Assembly (NCBI RefSeq): GCF_000503895.1
Contig: NC_022997.1
Coordinates: 1,074,501 to 1,138,500 of the forward strand
Reading direction: 5' to 3'
From: Hyphomicrobium nitrativorans NL23
Lineage (GTDB): Bacteria > Pseudomonadota > Alphaproteobacteria > Rhizobiales > Hyphomicrobiaceae
DNA: 64,000 nt
A program made the translations under genes and the position numbers. The notes under the pieces are model-generated. The model did no database searches and was not told where the DNA came from. It saw only the letters and a program-made list of their open reading frames with translations. Below are positions 24,592 to 34,004 of the stretch, in pieces (position 1 is the first letter of the stretch; the number at the start of each line of letters is the position of its first letter).

Positions 24592-25791
24592 TTAGCGTTT
24601 AAGGCGCGGCCAGGCTTTGAGACGGCGGGCGGCTTCGGCCATGTTGCTTTCGGTCCCGGCATAGGAAAACCGCAGGTAACGGTTGCCGCGGCTTTCATCG
24701 AAGTCGAGGCCGGGTGTGACGGCGACGCCGATGTCTTCCAGCATCGCGCTTGCGAAGGCGAGCGCGTCGTCGGTGAAGGCGGAGACGTCGGCGTAGAGAT
24801 AGAAAGCACCATCCGCGGGGGCTAGGGCCGAGAGGCCGGCTTCGGGTAGCGCATCGAGAAGCAGCGCGCGATTGCGTGCGTATGTCTCGCGGTTGCGTTC
24901 GAGTTCGCCCACGCCGTCGAAAGCGCCGAGGGCGGCCACCTGGGAGGCGGCGGGCGCGGAGATGAAGAAATTCTGCTGAAGCCGCTCGACGGTGCGCACG
25001 AGCGCGGGCGGCACCACGAGCCAGCCGACCCGCCAGCCGGTCATTGCGTGATACTTCGAGAAGCTGTTGATGACGATGACCTCGTCGGACACGGAGAGGG
25101 CGGTCGTCGCGGGCGCTTCGTAGGTGAGCCCGTGGTAGATTTCGTCCGAGATGAACCAGAGGCCGTTCGCATCCGCAAAGCCGATGAGCGCGGCGAGGCG
25201 GTCGGGCTCGATCATGGTGCCGGTGGGGTTGGCGGGGCTCGCGATCAGGAGGCCGCCGAGGCTTTCGCGCTTGTGAAGGGCGGCGAGATCGTCGGGCGTG
25301 GGCATCCAGCGTGTTTCGGGACCGGTTTCGATCAGCGGCGTGCGGCAGCCGAGCGCGGACAGGATGTGGCGATAGCAAGGATAGCCGGGCGAGGGCAGGG
25401 CCACGCGTGTACCGGCGTCGAAGACGGCGAGGAACGCGAGAAGGAACGCCGCCGACGATCCAGAGCAGACGACAATGCGGCTTTCGTCGACCTTGACGCC
25501 GTAGCGTTCGCGATAGCTTGCCGCGATGCGGGCGCGGAGCGTATCGTTGCCAAGCGCTGCCGTGTACCCCAGCGTTTCGGTGTCGAGCGCGGCACGGACG
25601 GCGGCGCGGGCCGTTTCCGGTGCGGGCGTTCCGGGCTGACCCACTTCCATGTGAATGATGGAGCGGCCCTGCCGTTCCAACTCGGCCGCGGCCCGCATCA
25701 CGTCCATGACGATGAAGCTTGCGACGTTGCTGCGCTGAGATGGTGAGCGGCCGCTTCCGGATGCTGTTTTCCGGCCGAGATCGTCAGTCAT
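24592..25791 (-). CDS. Class I/II pyridoxal-phosphate aminotransferase
   Basis: A 399-residue fold-type I aminotransferase. Cofactor and substrate motifs seen are MEVGQPGTPAP near the N-terminus, SPANPTGTMIEPD (Asn and Pro loop), SDEIYHGLTYE (Asp and Tyr) and INSFSKYHAMTGWRVGWLV, with the PLP lysine at residue 246. A C-terminal arginine is seen in NRYLRFSYA. It resembles the aspartate/aromatic aminotransferase group that NCBI lists as pyridoxal phosphate-dependent aminotransferase; the amino acid substrate cannot be told. The ATG at 25791 is preferred over a TTG 39 bases upstream, which adds a non-conserved stretch. It is single, transcribed toward the M15 gene. Confidence 0.9.
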   Translation of the reverse strand: MTDDLGRKTASGSGRSPSQRSNVASFIVMDVMRAAAELERQGRSIIHMEVGQPGTPAPETARAAVRAALDTETLGYTAALGNDTLRARIAASYRERYGVKVDESRIVVCSGSSAAFLLAFLAVFDAGTRVALPSPGYPCYRHILSALGCRTPLIETGPETRWMPTPDDLAALHKRESLGGLLIASPANPTGTMIEPDRLAALIGFADANGLWFISDEIYHGLTYEAPATTALSVSDEVIVINSFSKYHAMTGWRVGWLVVPPALVRTVERLQQNFFISAPAASQVAALGAFDGVGELERNRETYARNRALLLDALPEAGLSALAPADGAFYLYADVSAFTDDALAFASAMLEDIGVAVTPGLDFDESRGNRYLRFSYAGTESNMAEAARRLKAWPRLKR

Positions 25792-26107
25792 GGGTCTTTG
25801 TCCGGTCTCGCGAAAAAAATGACGTGTCAAATGCCTGACGGATGTCTCCCTGCGGGATGATCCAGACGCCGAGACTGGCCTTCCTTTGGCCGCATTGACG
25901 CCCGCTCATGCGCGTCGAACCGGGAACGGAACGGTCGTGTCTCGCGGGGAATTCGCTGGGCTTATAGGTGGCGTAAGGTCTTCTGGCCAGCACCCGTGTC
26001 CGTGGCCTTGCGTCCACCGCGTCTCTATGCCCATTTAGCGGTGAGCGAAGCGGTGCGGACGGCGAGGCTGCGATCGGTTCGCGTTCCTTCGAGCGATCCG
26101 GAGAGCC
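25792..26107. other. Divergent intergenic region between aminotransferase and M48 protease
   Basis: About 316 bases. I see no gene and no clear structure. Promoters for both flanking genes should lie here; TTGACA occurs on the minus strand at 25830-25825 without a convincing -10. Confidence 0.4.
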
Positions 26108-27538
26108 ATGGATACGACCATCCGCAGATTGGGGACGACGTGGATGTCCCGCGCGCGCGCCGGTCTTCGCGCGGCCGCCACGCTCGGCTTCATGACGGCA
26201 ACGGCTGCAACGCTTTATCCAACGTCGGAAGCCGAAGCTCAGGGTATCTCGCTCATCCGCGATACCGAGATCGAAGCGCTGCTCAACGATTATTCGCAGC
26301 CGATCTTTCGTGCAGCGGGGCTCGGCACCGGGCGCGTCAAGGTGCGGATCGTCAATAGCGATTCCTTCAACGCGTTCGTCATGGACGGGCGCAACGTGTT
26401 CATGCACACCGGCACGCTGATGCAAGCCGATACGCCGAACGAGGTGATCGGCGTGCTCGCGCACGAGGCGGGGCATATCGCGGGCGGGCACATGGCCTCG
26501 CTTCGCGCGCGCATCGCGAAAGATCAAACGCGTTCGCTGCTCGTGCAACTCCTCGGCATCGGCGCGATGATCGGCGGCGCGATGGCGGGTGGCGATGCGG
26601 GCCGCGAGATCGGAAGCGCCGGCCAGGGCGTGATGATGGGCGGTAACGAGGTTATCATGCGCGGCCTCACGGCGGAGCGCCGGTCGCAGGAATCCGCGGC
26701 CGACCAGGCCGGTCTCGGATACCTCAACGCGACCGGACAATCCGGCCTCGGGATGCTGAAGACATTCGAACGCTTCGCGGGGCAGGAGCTGTTCATGGAT
26801 GCGCATCGCGATGCGTTCGCGCGGACCCACCCCGTGGCCACGGACCGCCTGGCGCGTCTCCGGCAACTCGTCGAGACGTCTCCCAACTACAACGTCAAGG
26901 ATCCGCCGGATCTGCAACTTCGCCACGACATGGTTCGCGCCAAGATTTCGGGATACCTGGAGCCTCCGTCGGTGGTGTTCAATCGCTACCCTCATTCGAA
27001 CACGAGCCAGCCCGCGCGCTATGCCCGCTCCATCGCCTCGTTCAGGCAGGGCGCAGGCGGCGTCGAGCAGGGTCTTGCCGGGGCCGACGCGCTCATCCGG
27101 GATTTTCCCAACAACCCCTACTTCTGGGAGCTCAAGGGCGATATTCTGCACAAGTCGGGCCGGTCGCGCGAAGCGATCGCGCCGCTTCGCCGGGCGCTTC
27201 AGATGCATAAGGGCGGGGCGACGCTGGTGCGCGTGCAGCTTGCGCAATCGATGATCCAGACCAAGGACCCGGCGCTCGCCGACGAAGCCGTCAAGCTTCT
27301 GCGGCAGGCGGTGCAGACGGAGCCGGACAACGCCACCGCCCATAACGCGCTGGGGCAGGCCTATTACGACAAGGGCCAGTTCGCGCAATCCGAGCTGGCG
27401 CGCGCGCAGGGTCTTTTCTATGTTGGCGCCGTCAAGCAGGCGCAGGAATTCGCCAAGCGTGCGCAGGGCGGCCTCAAGGCCGGCTCGCCGGATTGGGTCA
27501 AGGCGGACGATATCATCAACTATAAGCCGCAGACCTGA
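26108..27538 (+). CDS. M48 family metalloprotease with TPR repeats (BepA-like)
   Basis: A 476-residue exported zinc protease. A signal peptide spans about residues 14-45 and is expected to be cleaved after SEAEA. The protease domain has VLAHEAGHIAGGH, with the HExxH zinc motif at His119-His123, and SQESAADQAGLGYL, which supplies the third zinc ligand. From about residue 300 the sequence is helical and TPR-like (FWELKGDILHKSGRSREAI, NATAHNALGQAYYDKGQFA). This is the domain layout of E. coli BepA, which degrades or helps mature outer-membrane beta-barrel proteins such as LptD. The ATG at 26108 has GGAG five bases upstream. The DsbA-family gene follows 69 bases later. Confidence 0.92.
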   Translation: MDTTIRRLGTTWMSRARAGLRAAATLGFMTATAATLYPTSEAEAQGISLIRDTEIEALLNDYSQPIFRAAGLGTGRVKVRIVNSDSFNAFVMDGRNVFMHTGTLMQADTPNEVIGVLAHEAGHIAGGHMASLRARIAKDQTRSLLVQLLGIGAMIGGAMAGGDAGREIGSAGQGVMMGGNEVIMRGLTAERRSQESAADQAGLGYLNATGQSGLGMLKTFERFAGQELFMDAHRDAFARTHPVATDRLARLRQLVETSPNYNVKDPPDLQLRHDMVRAKISGYLEPPSVVFNRYPHSNTSQPARYARSIASFRQGAGGVEQGLAGADALIRDFPNNPYFWELKGDILHKSGRSREAIAPLRRALQMHKGGATLVRVQLAQSMIQTKDPALADEAVKLLRQAVQTEPDNATAHNALGQAYYDKGQFAQSELARAQGLFYVGAVKQAQEFAKRAQGGLKAGSPDWVKADDIINYKPQT

Positions 27539-27607
27539 GGTCGGTTTTCAACCCTTCCAGTTTACGGCGCGACGTAAAACGCCCGCGCCCCGATTTATGG
27601 AGTCCTT

Positions 27608-28459
27608 ATGACGCGACCCAATCCCAACACGACGCAGCCGAAATCCGGCCTCGGCATCGGCGCGATTGCCGGCGCGGCCCTGGTTGCCGGCTTCGGCATC
27701 TGGCTCGCGTTCGGGGATAAATTGTCGGAACATAGTGCGGTGAGCCCGGCGCTTGCGGGGGCTGCGGCGGCCCAGTTCTCGCCCGAACAGCGGAGCGCGA
27801 TCGAAGGCATCGTCAAAGAGTACCTGATCGAGAACCCGGAAATCCTGTTCGAGGTGCAGAGCGCGCTTGAGAGCAAGCTTGCGAAGGAGGAGGCGGAGCG
27901 CACGAAGTCGCTCGTCTCGTCGCATGCCAAAGACATCTATCGCTCGCCGGGCGCGCCGGTTGCGGGCAACCCGGACGGCGACATCACGGTCGTCGAGTTC
28001 TTCGATTACAACTGCGGCTACTGCAAGCGCGGCCTCTCCGATATCGCCAAGCTGATCGAGTCCGACGATCGGGTGCGGGTGGTGTTCAAGGAGTACCCGA
28101 TCCTGCGCGAAGAATCCGAGCAGGCGGCCCGTGTGGCGCTCGCCGCGGGCATCCAGGGCAAATACTGGGAGGTGCATCGGGACATGATGGCCACGCGCGG
28201 GCTGGTTAACGAGGCTGTCGGTCTCAAAATCGCCGAGAAGCACGGGCTCGACCTCGAAAAGCTCAAGGCGGACATGAAGGGCCCAGTCGTCCAGGGCGAG
28301 CTGGACCGGGTGAAGGATCTGACCAAAACCCTTTCGATCAACGGGACGCCGCATTTCCTCATCGGTGACCGGGCCATCGGCGGGGCGCCGGAGAATCTCC
28401 ACGAGATGCTCGCCAAGCACGTGGCGGAACTCCGGAAAGAGGGCTGCAGCTACTGCTAG
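27608..28459 (+). CDS. DsbA-family thiol:disulfide protein (Com1/ScsC-like)
   Basis: A 283-residue protein with an N-terminal membrane segment (about residues 15-34), probably an uncleaved anchor or signal. A helical region follows (about residues 55-105) and then a thioredoxin-like domain. The active site is CGYC (Cys136, Cys139) in FFDYNCGYCKRGLSDI; the cis-proline loop is NGTPHFLIG. The helical stalk before the catalytic domain (KEYLIENPEILFEVQSALES) is typical of Com1/ScsC-type DsbA relatives, which can be oligomeric isomerases or oxidases. It acts in the periplasm and lies behind the BepA-like protease, a pairing that fits outer-membrane protein quality control. A second CxxC-like pair closes the protein (GCSYC). 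Confidence 0.9.
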   Translation: MTRPNPNTTQPKSGLGIGAIAGAALVAGFGIWLAFGDKLSEHSAVSPALAGAAAAQFSPEQRSAIEGIVKEYLIENPEILFEVQSALESKLAKEEAERTKSLVSSHAKDIYRSPGAPVAGNPDGDITVVEFFDYNCGYCKRGLSDIAKLIESDDRVRVVFKEYPILREESEQAARVALAAGIQGKYWEVHRDMMATRGLVNEAVGLKIAEKHGLDLEKLKADMKGPVVQGELDRVKDLTKTLSINGTPHFLIGDRAIGGAPENLHEMLAKHVAELRKEGCSYC

Positions 28460-28500
28460 CACCCGATCCGGCTTCCGCTTTTTAGGCGTGACGTAGACTT

Positions 28501-28531
28501 AACGCCTCGGGCCCGCCAAGCCCGGGGCGTT
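28501..28531 (+). terminator. Terminator-like hairpin after the DsbA-family gene
   Basis: AACGCCTCGGGC pairs with GCCCGGGGCGTT (one T-G pair) around a seven-base loop, 41 bases past the stop. The tail (CGTCATG) lacks a U run. Confidence 0.5.
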
Positions 28532-28705
28532 CGTCATGTGGGCTGCCCTGAATTTGCCCTGCAACCTTGAGCTTGGCGGCCTTTCGCGGCTGCGGTAAAG
28601 CTGCTAGGGACATTCATGCACATCGTCCGTGTGCCGGGCCTTTCCGGCAGGCGGGGAGGATGTGCTTGCCGGTGCGTGCGCCAATCGCACGGCGCCGGCG
28701 TTCAT

Positions 28706-28809
28706 CCTAGAGTCTTTCCGCTTTTCTTCGAATCGCGAAAAGATTCTAATTCTCTATTTTGTCGTGCTTCTTATCGGAAAACCGGTTCCCACTTTTCCGG
28801 AAGCACTCT
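28706..28809. repeat. Dispersed Hyphomicrobiales-type intergenic repeat
   Basis: The stretch contains CGGAAAA-(11)-TTTTCCG at 28775-28799 with the core AAAACCGGTTCCCACTTTTC. From memory this closely resembles a palindromic extragenic repeat found many times in Rhizobiales genomes. It sits just ahead of aroQ. Only one copy is in this window. Confidence 0.55.
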
Positions 28810-28832
28810 GGGACATCTCAAGACCTCGCGAC

Positions 28833-29270
28833 ATGGCAAAACCCGTTTTCGTTCTCAACGGTCCGAACCTGAATATGCTGGGCCAGCGCGAGCCGGAGGT
28901 TTACGGGCGCGAGACACTGGACGACGTGCGCACGCGTGTGGAAGCGCGAGCGGCAAAGCTGGGGCTCACGGTCGATTTCCGTCAGTCGAATACGGAAGGC
29001 GAGATTATCGGGTGGATCCAGGAGGCACGCGGAGCGGCGTCCGGCATCGTCCTCAATGCGGGCTCGCTCACGCATTCCTCGATCGGCATTCTCGACGCGC
29101 TCAACGCTGCGGAGTTGCCGGTCATCGAGGTGCATCTCTCGAACATTTTTCGCCGGGAGGAATTCCGGCATCGGTCTTACGTTTCGCTCGCTGCCAAGGG
29201 CGTGATCTGCGGACTTGGCGCACAGGGCTACGAGCTTGCGCTCGACGCTATGGCCAATCTCACGGCATGA
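28833..29270 (+). CDS. aroQ: 3-dehydroquinate dehydratase, type II
   Basis: A 145-residue type II dehydroquinase. It dehydrates 3-dehydroquinate to 3-dehydroshikimate in the shikimate pathway in the cytosol. The flexible lid region [18 protein letters not shown] has the catalytic Arg and Tyr, and [16 protein letters not shown] and [18 protein letters not shown] carry the Asn, His and Arg of the active site. The ATG at 28833 gives the standard N-terminus; the frame is open further upstream only because it runs through the dispersed repeat. accB follows after 70 bases and accC after that, a grouping common in this order. Confidence 0.96.
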   Translation: MAKPVFVLNGPNLNMLGQREPEVYGRETLDDVRTRVEARAAKLGLTVDFRQSNTEGEIIGWIQEARGAASGIVLNAGSLTHSSIGILDALNAAELPVIEVHLSNIFRREEFRHRSYVSLAAKGVICGLGAQGYELALDAMANLTA

Positions 29271-29340
29271 GCCTCTCGTGAAACCGAAACACAAAGCGAA
29301 AGACAGCGACAAGAAGCCGAAAGGGAAGGGGCTAGCGCGC

Positions 29341-29838
29341 ATGACGGCGAAAGACGAAGCCGAGAAACCGAGCAGCGAGCAGCGGCTGATCCGCGAGCTT
29401 GCAGAGCTTTTGAACGACACGGGACTCTCGGAAATCGAGATCGAGAAGAGCGGTCTCAAGATCCGGGTTGCGCGCTCGCTCACGGTTGCGGCCGCCGTCG
29501 CGCCCGCTGCACCGCAGTTCCAGGCGCCTGTCGCGCCGCCGCTTCCGGCTGCTGCGGGTGCCGCCGCTCCGGGGGCTCCCGCAGGCAACGATCCCGCGAA
29601 GCATCCGGGCGCCGTAAAGTCGCCGATGGTGGGCACGGCTTACCGCTCATCCGACCCCAAGGCCGCTCCGTTCATCGAAGTGGGCAGCCGCGTGCAGCAG
29701 GGCGACACGCTTCTCATCATCGAAGCGATGAAGACCATGAATCAGATTCCCGCGCCGCGCGCGGGCTCCGTCACGGCCATCCTGTTCGAGAACGGACAGC
29801 CCGTGGAGTTCGGCGAGCCGCTCGTGATCATCGAATAA
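29341..29838 (+). CDS. accB: Acetyl-CoA carboxylase biotin carboxyl carrier protein
   Basis: A 165-residue biotin carrier. The N-terminal part (about residues 15-45) is helical, the middle is a flexible Ala/Pro-rich hinge, and the biotinyl domain at the C-terminus has the attachment site [11 protein letters not shown], the lysine being the biotinylated residue. It carries carboxybiotin between AccC and the carboxyltransferase in fatty acid synthesis. The start ATG at 29341 has GGGAAGGGG nine bases upstream. A GTG at 29279 is in frame and would add a lysine-rich leader ([17 protein letters not shown]), which I think is leader sequence and not protein. Confidence 0.94.
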   Translation: MTAKDEAEKPSSEQRLIRELAELLNDTGLSEIEIEKSGLKIRVARSLTVAAAVAPAAPQFQAPVAPPLPAAAGAAAPGAPAGNDPAKHPGAVKSPMVGTAYRSSDPKAAPFIEVGSRVQQGDTLLIIEAMKTMNQIPAPRAGSVTAILFENGQPVEFGEPLVIIE

Positions 29839-29928
29839 GGGAGACGGGGAACCGGCAGCGGGCATGATGGCGACGGGCTCGTTTCCCAATCGCCTCCGGT
29901 CCGGATGGCCATGGCCTTATGAAAACGA

Positions 29929-31269
29929 ATGTTCGACAAAGTTCTGATTGCCAACCGGGGTGAGATCGCGCTGCGTATCCAGCGTGCGTGCAAGGAACTC
30001 GGTATCGCTACAGTGGCGGTTCATTCGACGGCGGATGCGGATGCCATGCATGTCCGGCTTGCCGACGAGAGCGTGTGCATCGGGTCGCCGCCGGCTTCCG
30101 ACAGCTATCTCAACATTCCGCGCCTGCTCGCCGCCTGCGAGATCACGGGTGCGGATGCGGTGCATCCCGGCTACGGGTTCCTGTCGGAGAACGCCCGTTT
30201 CGCTGAGATCCTGGAAGAGCATTCGATTACGTTTATCGGGCCTACGTCCGAGCACATCCGGATCATGGGCGACAAGATCCAGGCCAAGGAAACGGCGAAG
30301 AAACTCGGCATTCCCGTCGTGCCCGGCTCCGACGGCGCGGTCAGAAGCGAAGCCCAGGCGATGAAGATCGCCAAGGAGATGGGCTTTCCCGTGCTGATCA
30401 AGGCGACGGCGGGCGGCGGCGGGCGTGGCATGAAGGTTGCGCATTCGGCGGCCGATCTCGGCATTGCGCTCGCGACGGCGAAATCAGAGGCGAAGGCCGC
30501 GTTCGGCAACGATTCCGTCTACATCGAAAAGTATCTGCAGAAGCCGCGTCATATCGAGATCCAGGTTTTCGGCGACGGCAAGGGCAATGCGGTGCATCTC
30601 GGCGAGCGCGATTGCTCGCTTCAGCGGCGCCACCAGAAAATCCTTGAGGAGAGTCCGTCTCCGGCTCTCAACGCGGAAGCGCGCGAACGGATCGGGAATG
30701 TCGTCGCCAACGCGATGCGCGAGATCAAGTACCGCGGCGCGGGCACGGTGGAGTTTCTCTACGAGGACGGCGAGTTCTATTTCATCGAGATGAACACGCG
30801 CCTTCAGGTCGAGCATCCGGTGACGGAGCAGATCACGGGCATCGATCTCGTGTTGGAGCAGATCCGCGTGGCATCCGGCGGGCACCTCAGCTTCAAGCAG
30901 GAGGACATCACCTTCTCCGGCCACGCCATCGAATGCCGGATCAATGCCGAGAACCCGCGGACGTTCCGCCCTTCGCCAGGGCAAATTACCTACTGGCATC
31001 CGCCGGGCGGGCTCGGCGTGCGCGTCGATAGTGGCGTCTATCAGGGCTATCGGATCCCGCCGTTCTACGACAGCCTCATCGGCAAGCTTATCGTGCACGG
31101 CAAGAACCGCAACGAATGCCTGATGCGGCTTCGGCGCGCCCTCTCGGAGTTCGTGATCGACGGGATCGAGACCACCATTCCGCTGTTCAACGAGTTGATC
31201 CGCCAGCCCGACATTACGAACGGGCTTTACGACATCCACTGGCTCGAAAAATATCTCGGAAAGTCCTAA
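29929..31269 (+). CDS. accC: Acetyl-CoA carboxylase biotin carboxylase subunit
   Basis: A 446-residue ATP-grasp enzyme that carboxylates the biotin on AccB using ATP and bicarbonate. Family stretches seen are FDKVLIANRGEIALRI at the start, HPGYGFLSENARFAE, the glycine-rich ATP loop KATAGGGGRGMKVA, SLQRRHQKILEESPSP and EMNTRLQVEHPVTEQITG in the catalytic core. The length equals that of E. coli AccC within a few residues. It begins 90 bases after accB and is very likely in the same transcript. Confidence 0.97.
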   Translation: MFDKVLIANRGEIALRIQRACKELGIATVAVHSTADADAMHVRLADESVCIGSPPASDSYLNIPRLLAACEITGADAVHPGYGFLSENARFAEILEEHSITFIGPTSEHIRIMGDKIQAKETAKKLGIPVVPGSDGAVRSEAQAMKIAKEMGFPVLIKATAGGGGRGMKVAHSAADLGIALATAKSEAKAAFGNDSVYIEKYLQKPRHIEIQVFGDGKGNAVHLGERDCSLQRRHQKILEESPSPALNAEARERIGNVVANAMREIKYRGAGTVEFLYEDGEFYFIEMNTRLQVEHPVTEQITGIDLVLEQIRVASGGHLSFKQEDITFSGHAIECRINAENPRTFRPSPGQITYWHPPGGLGVRVDSGVYQGYRIPPFYDSLIGKLIVHGKNRNECLMRLRRALSEFVIDGIETTIPLFNELIRQPDITNGLYDIHWLEKYLGKS

Positions 31270-31359
31270 TATCGGGAATCGCGGACGCCGGTGGGATCGG
31301 CGCCGCGGTTCGCGCGTCGGATCGGCATGGCGTGCTTATCGGATGCCGGGTGCGCTTTG

Positions 31360-31376
31360 ACCGGCTGTGAGCCGGT
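31360..31376 (+). other. Short hairpin between accC and aat
   Basis: ACCGGCT-GTG-AGCCGGT, a perfect 7-bp stem with three-base loop, followed by TTCC. It might attenuate readthrough from accC. Confidence 0.4.
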
Positions 31377-31380
31377 TTCC

Positions 31381-31412
31381 GCATTTGTGAAAGTACGCAT
31401 TTGCGAAAGTAC
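31381..31412 (+). repeat. Tandem 16-bp direct repeat upstream of aat
   Basis: Two adjacent copies, GCATTTGTGAAAGTAC and GCATTTGCGAAAGTAC, differ at one base and end one base before the GTGGGAG ribosome site of aat. Direct repeats at this position suggest a regulator or a duplication in the leader. Confidence 0.7.
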
Positions 31413-31425
31413 TGTGGGAGCTTTG

Positions 31426-32109
31426 ATGGCGTCGCGCGACGACATCATGATCGAGATTACGCCGCAGGTCCTGCTCAAGGCCTATAGCTGCGGAATCTTT
31501 CCCATGGCCGAAAGCGCGGACGATCCGGCGCTTTACTGGATCGAGCCTCAGCATCGGGGCATCCTGCCCCTGGACGATGTGCACGTGCCGCGCCGCCTCG
31601 CCAAGACGGTGCGCGCGGGCGCGATGCGGGTGACCGTCGATACGGACTACGAGGGCGTGATCGAGGGGTGCGCGGCCGAGCGGGTTGGGCGGCGCTCCAC
31701 GTGGATCAACGGGCGGATCCGCGGGCTCTACCGGGATCTCTTCCGGCTCGGGCATTGTCACACTGTCGAAGTGTGGGACGAGGATCGGCTGGTCGGTGGG
31801 CTCTATGGCGTGGCGCTCGGCGGGGCGTTCTTCGGCGAAAGCATGTTCTCCTATGAAAGGGACGCGTCGAAGATCGCGCTGGTGCATCTGGCGGGCCGGC
31901 TGATCGCGGGGGGATTTACGATGCTCGATACGCAGTTCGTCACCGATCATCTGCGCCAGTTCGGAACGATCGAGATCGATCGCGACGCTTTCCATCTTCA
32001 ACTCGACGAAGCGCTCAAGTTGTCCGCGGACTTCATGCGGTTGCCGCTCGATACATCGGGGCAGGATATTCTCGACATTATCGCCGCGACACGGGATGCG
32101 GCGTCTTGA
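31426..32109 (+). CDS. aat: Leucyl/phenylalanyl-tRNA-protein transferase
   Basis: A 227-residue Aat protein. It transfers Leu or Phe from tRNA to N-terminal basic residues of proteins, marking them for ClpS/ClpAP. Motifs are [62 protein letters not shown] and [15 protein letters not shown]. The ATG at 31426 has GTGGGAG five bases upstream; a later ATG at 31447 is possible but lacks it. The stop overlaps the TTG start of the next gene. Confidence 0.94.
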   Translation: MASRDDIMIEITPQVLLKAYSCGIFPMAESADDPALYWIEPQHRGILPLDDVHVPRRLAKTVRAGAMRVTVDTDYEGVIEGCAAERVGRRSTWINGRIRGLYRDLFRLGHCHTVEVWDEDRLVGGLYGVALGGAFFGESMFSYERDASKIALVHLAGRLIAGGFTMLDTQFVTDHLRQFGTIEIDRDAFHLQLDEALKLSADFMRLPLDTSGQDILDIIAATRDAAS

Positions 32110-32996
32110 GCGGCCTCAACCTTATTCGCACCGAGGGCCCGTCGGGTTATGCGCTGATCGACAGCGGCGCCGGGCGAAAGCTCGAACGGTTCGGCAGCAT
32201 CGTCGTGGACCGGCCCGAGCCGCAGGCGCTGTGGTGCCGCTCGCTCGGCACGGAAGCCTGGGGCGCGGCGCACGGCGTTTTCTCCGCCTCCGGCGACGAC
32301 GAGGAAAAGGGCAAGTGGCGGCTCGACAAGCGTGTGCCGGAAAGCTGGCCGGTTGCCGTGCGGGACGTGACGCTGACCTGCCGTCTCCGCGGGCTTTGGC
32401 ATCTCGGACTGTTTCCGGAGCAGCTTCCGCACTGGGAGTGGATGCTCGGCGAGATCGCGCGCGTGGAGGGCGAGCGGCCGCGCGTCTTGAACCTTTTCGC
32501 CTACACGGGGGCCGCCTCGCTGCTGGCGGCGCGCGCCGGGGCGGAGGTGACGCATGTGGATGCGTCGAAGGCCGCGATCCAGTGGGCTCGGGACAATCAG
32601 GCGGCGTCGGGCCTTGGCGATGCGCCGATCCGCTGGATTTTGGACGACGCGGCAAAGTTCGTGGCGCGCGAAGCCCGGCGCGGGCGCACGTACCATGTGA
32701 TCCTCGTCGATCCGCCGAAGTTCGGGCGCGGGCCGGGCGGAGAGGTGTGGGATCTGTTCCAGAGCTTGCCGGATTTGTTAAAGACGATCGTCTCGCTGCT
32801 CGCGCCGGACCGTTCGGCGATGATCCTCACCGTCTATGCCATTCGCGCGTCCGCGCTTGCGTTCGAGCAACTTGCGGCCGACGTGCTCCGCGGGCGCGGC
32901 GGGCATTTCGATACCGGCGAGCTTGCACTCGCGGTCCGCGGCGAGCCGCAACGGCCCGCGGTTCCGACCTCGCTTTTCGTGCGGTGGACATCATGA
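32106..32996 (+). CDS. Class I SAM-dependent RNA methyltransferase-like protein
   Basis: A 296-residue protein of the RlmI/RlmK-like group. The N-terminal part is a small beta-rich region ([29 protein letters not shown]). The Rossmann domain has [21 protein letters not shown] as the SAM-binding motif, [18 protein letters not shown] as motif II, and [17 protein letters not shown] as the DPPKFG active-site motif. It probably methylates a base in ribosomal RNA, but the position is unknown. The start is TTG at 32106, overlapping the aat stop, and the stop overlaps the next gene (ATGA), so the three genes are coupled. Confidence 0.87.
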   Translation: MSGLNLIRTEGPSGYALIDSGAGRKLERFGSIVVDRPEPQALWCRSLGTEAWGAAHGVFSASGDDEEKGKWRLDKRVPESWPVAVRDVTLTCRLRGLWHLGLFPEQLPHWEWMLGEIARVEGERPRVLNLFAYTGAASLLAARAGAEVTHVDASKAAIQWARDNQAASGLGDAPIRWILDDAAKFVAREARRGRTYHVILVDPPKFGRGPGGEVWDLFQSLPDLLKTIVSLLAPDRSAMILTVYAIRASALAFEQLAADVLRGRGGHFDTGELALAVRGEPQRPAVPTSLFVRWTS

Positions 32997-33859
32997 GCAA
33001 GAATAAGCCGCGCCCATCCCAGGCTCGTGCATCTCAATCTCGCACGTCGCAACCGCGCGCTCCGCGCGTCATTACGAGTTTGACCAACGAGCGGGTGAAG
33101 GCGATCCGCGCGCTGGATATGCGCAAGGAGCGCCGCGAGACGGGGCTGTTCCTGGCGGAGGGCACGTCGATCCTGGAGACGGCGCGGGCTGCCGAATTCG
33201 TTCCGCAAACGCTCGTGTATCAGGCGGGATCGGCGTCGAGCCTCGTTGCGCGCCTGTTGATCTCGTGGGCGCTCGAAGCCGGTGGAGAGGTTCTCGAAGT
33301 TTCGCAAGCCGTGCTTTCGAAGCTGTCGTCGAAGGACAATCCGCAGTCCATGATCGGCGTGTTCCAGCAGAAGTGGGCGACGTTGCCCGAGCGGCCTGCG
33401 CGTGGAGATACGTGGCTCGCGCTCGAAGAGATCCGCGATCCCGGCAATCTCGGCACCATCATTCGCACGGCGGACGCGGTGGGCGCCAAGGGCATCATCC
33501 TGATCGGCAATACCTGCGATCCTTATTCGCGCGAAGCCGTGCGTGCGACGATGGGTTCGGTGTTCGACATGCCGCTTGCGAAAGTTTCGCGTGAGGAATT
33601 CCTCGTATGGCGGGCATCGTGGCCGGGCGATGTGGTGGGTTTGCATCTCGATGCGCGGGACGACTTCCGGCATGCGGCTTACAAGGATCCCGTGCTTCTG
33701 CTCATGGGCAGCGAGGGGCCGGGGTTATCGGAGAGCTTGACGCGCTCATGCTCGCGGCTCGTGAAAATCCCGATGGCGGGGAAGCTCGACAGCCTCAACC
33801 TCGCCGTTGCAACGGCGCTGTCGCTGTATCAGATCCGCGGCGATGCGCTGAGCATTTGA
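32993..33859 (+). CDS. TrmH/SpoU-family RNA 2'-O-methyltransferase
   Basis: A 288-residue SPOUT methyltransferase. A substrate-binding domain (about residues 30-110, VITSLTNERVKAIRALDM, FLAEGTSILETA) precedes the knotted SpoU domain. The three motifs are EEIRDPGNLGTIIRTADAVG, LLMGSEGPGLS and IPMAGKLDSLNLAVATALSL. It should 2'-O-methylate a ribose in rRNA or tRNA; the target cannot be told. The first about 24 residues are Ser/Gln/Arg-rich and probably disordered. The ATG at 32993 overlaps the previous stop. Confidence 0.92.
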   Translation: MSKNKPRPSQARASQSRTSQPRAPRVITSLTNERVKAIRALDMRKERRETGLFLAEGTSILETARAAEFVPQTLVYQAGSASSLVARLLISWALEAGGEVLEVSQAVLSKLSSKDNPQSMIGVFQQKWATLPERPARGDTWLALEEIRDPGNLGTIIRTADAVGAKGIILIGNTCDPYSREAVRATMGSVFDMPLAKVSREEFLVWRASWPGDVVGLHLDARDDFRHAAYKDPVLLLMGSEGPGLSESLTRSCSRLVKIPMAGKLDSLNLAVATALSLYQIRGDALSI

Positions 33860-33901
33860 CGATGGTGGCGGTGCGGAGGTGAGCTCTCGTGCTGCTCTTA
33901 C

Positions 33902-33999
33902 GTATCTTGGCACCGGCCTTCGCCGGTGTGACGTTGGATTTGTGGCGGGCGGTTGCCACACCCCGTCCGTCACCCCGCCGAAGGGCGGGGGCCAGATAC
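33902..33999. repeat. Inverted doublet of REP-like hairpins (REPIN-like)
   Basis: Two 32-base units, 33902-33933 and (inverted) 33968-33999, are 26/32 identical. Each starts GTATCT and ends GTGACG and folds into a stem with a small TTC-type loop, for example CACCGGC against GCCGGTG. Four of the six differences are two compensatory base-pair changes (33912 with 33927; 33916 with 33923), so the hairpin has been kept. The units are separated by 34 bases. The element ends five bases before the stop codon of the GIY-YIG gene. Confidence 0.8.
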
Positions 34000-34004
34000 C
34001 TCGA

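Noticed and set aside
29279-29340. GTG start adding a lysine-rich leader to AccB
   Set aside because: The ATG at 29341 has a good ribosome site, and the extension has no counterpart in AccB proteins I know.
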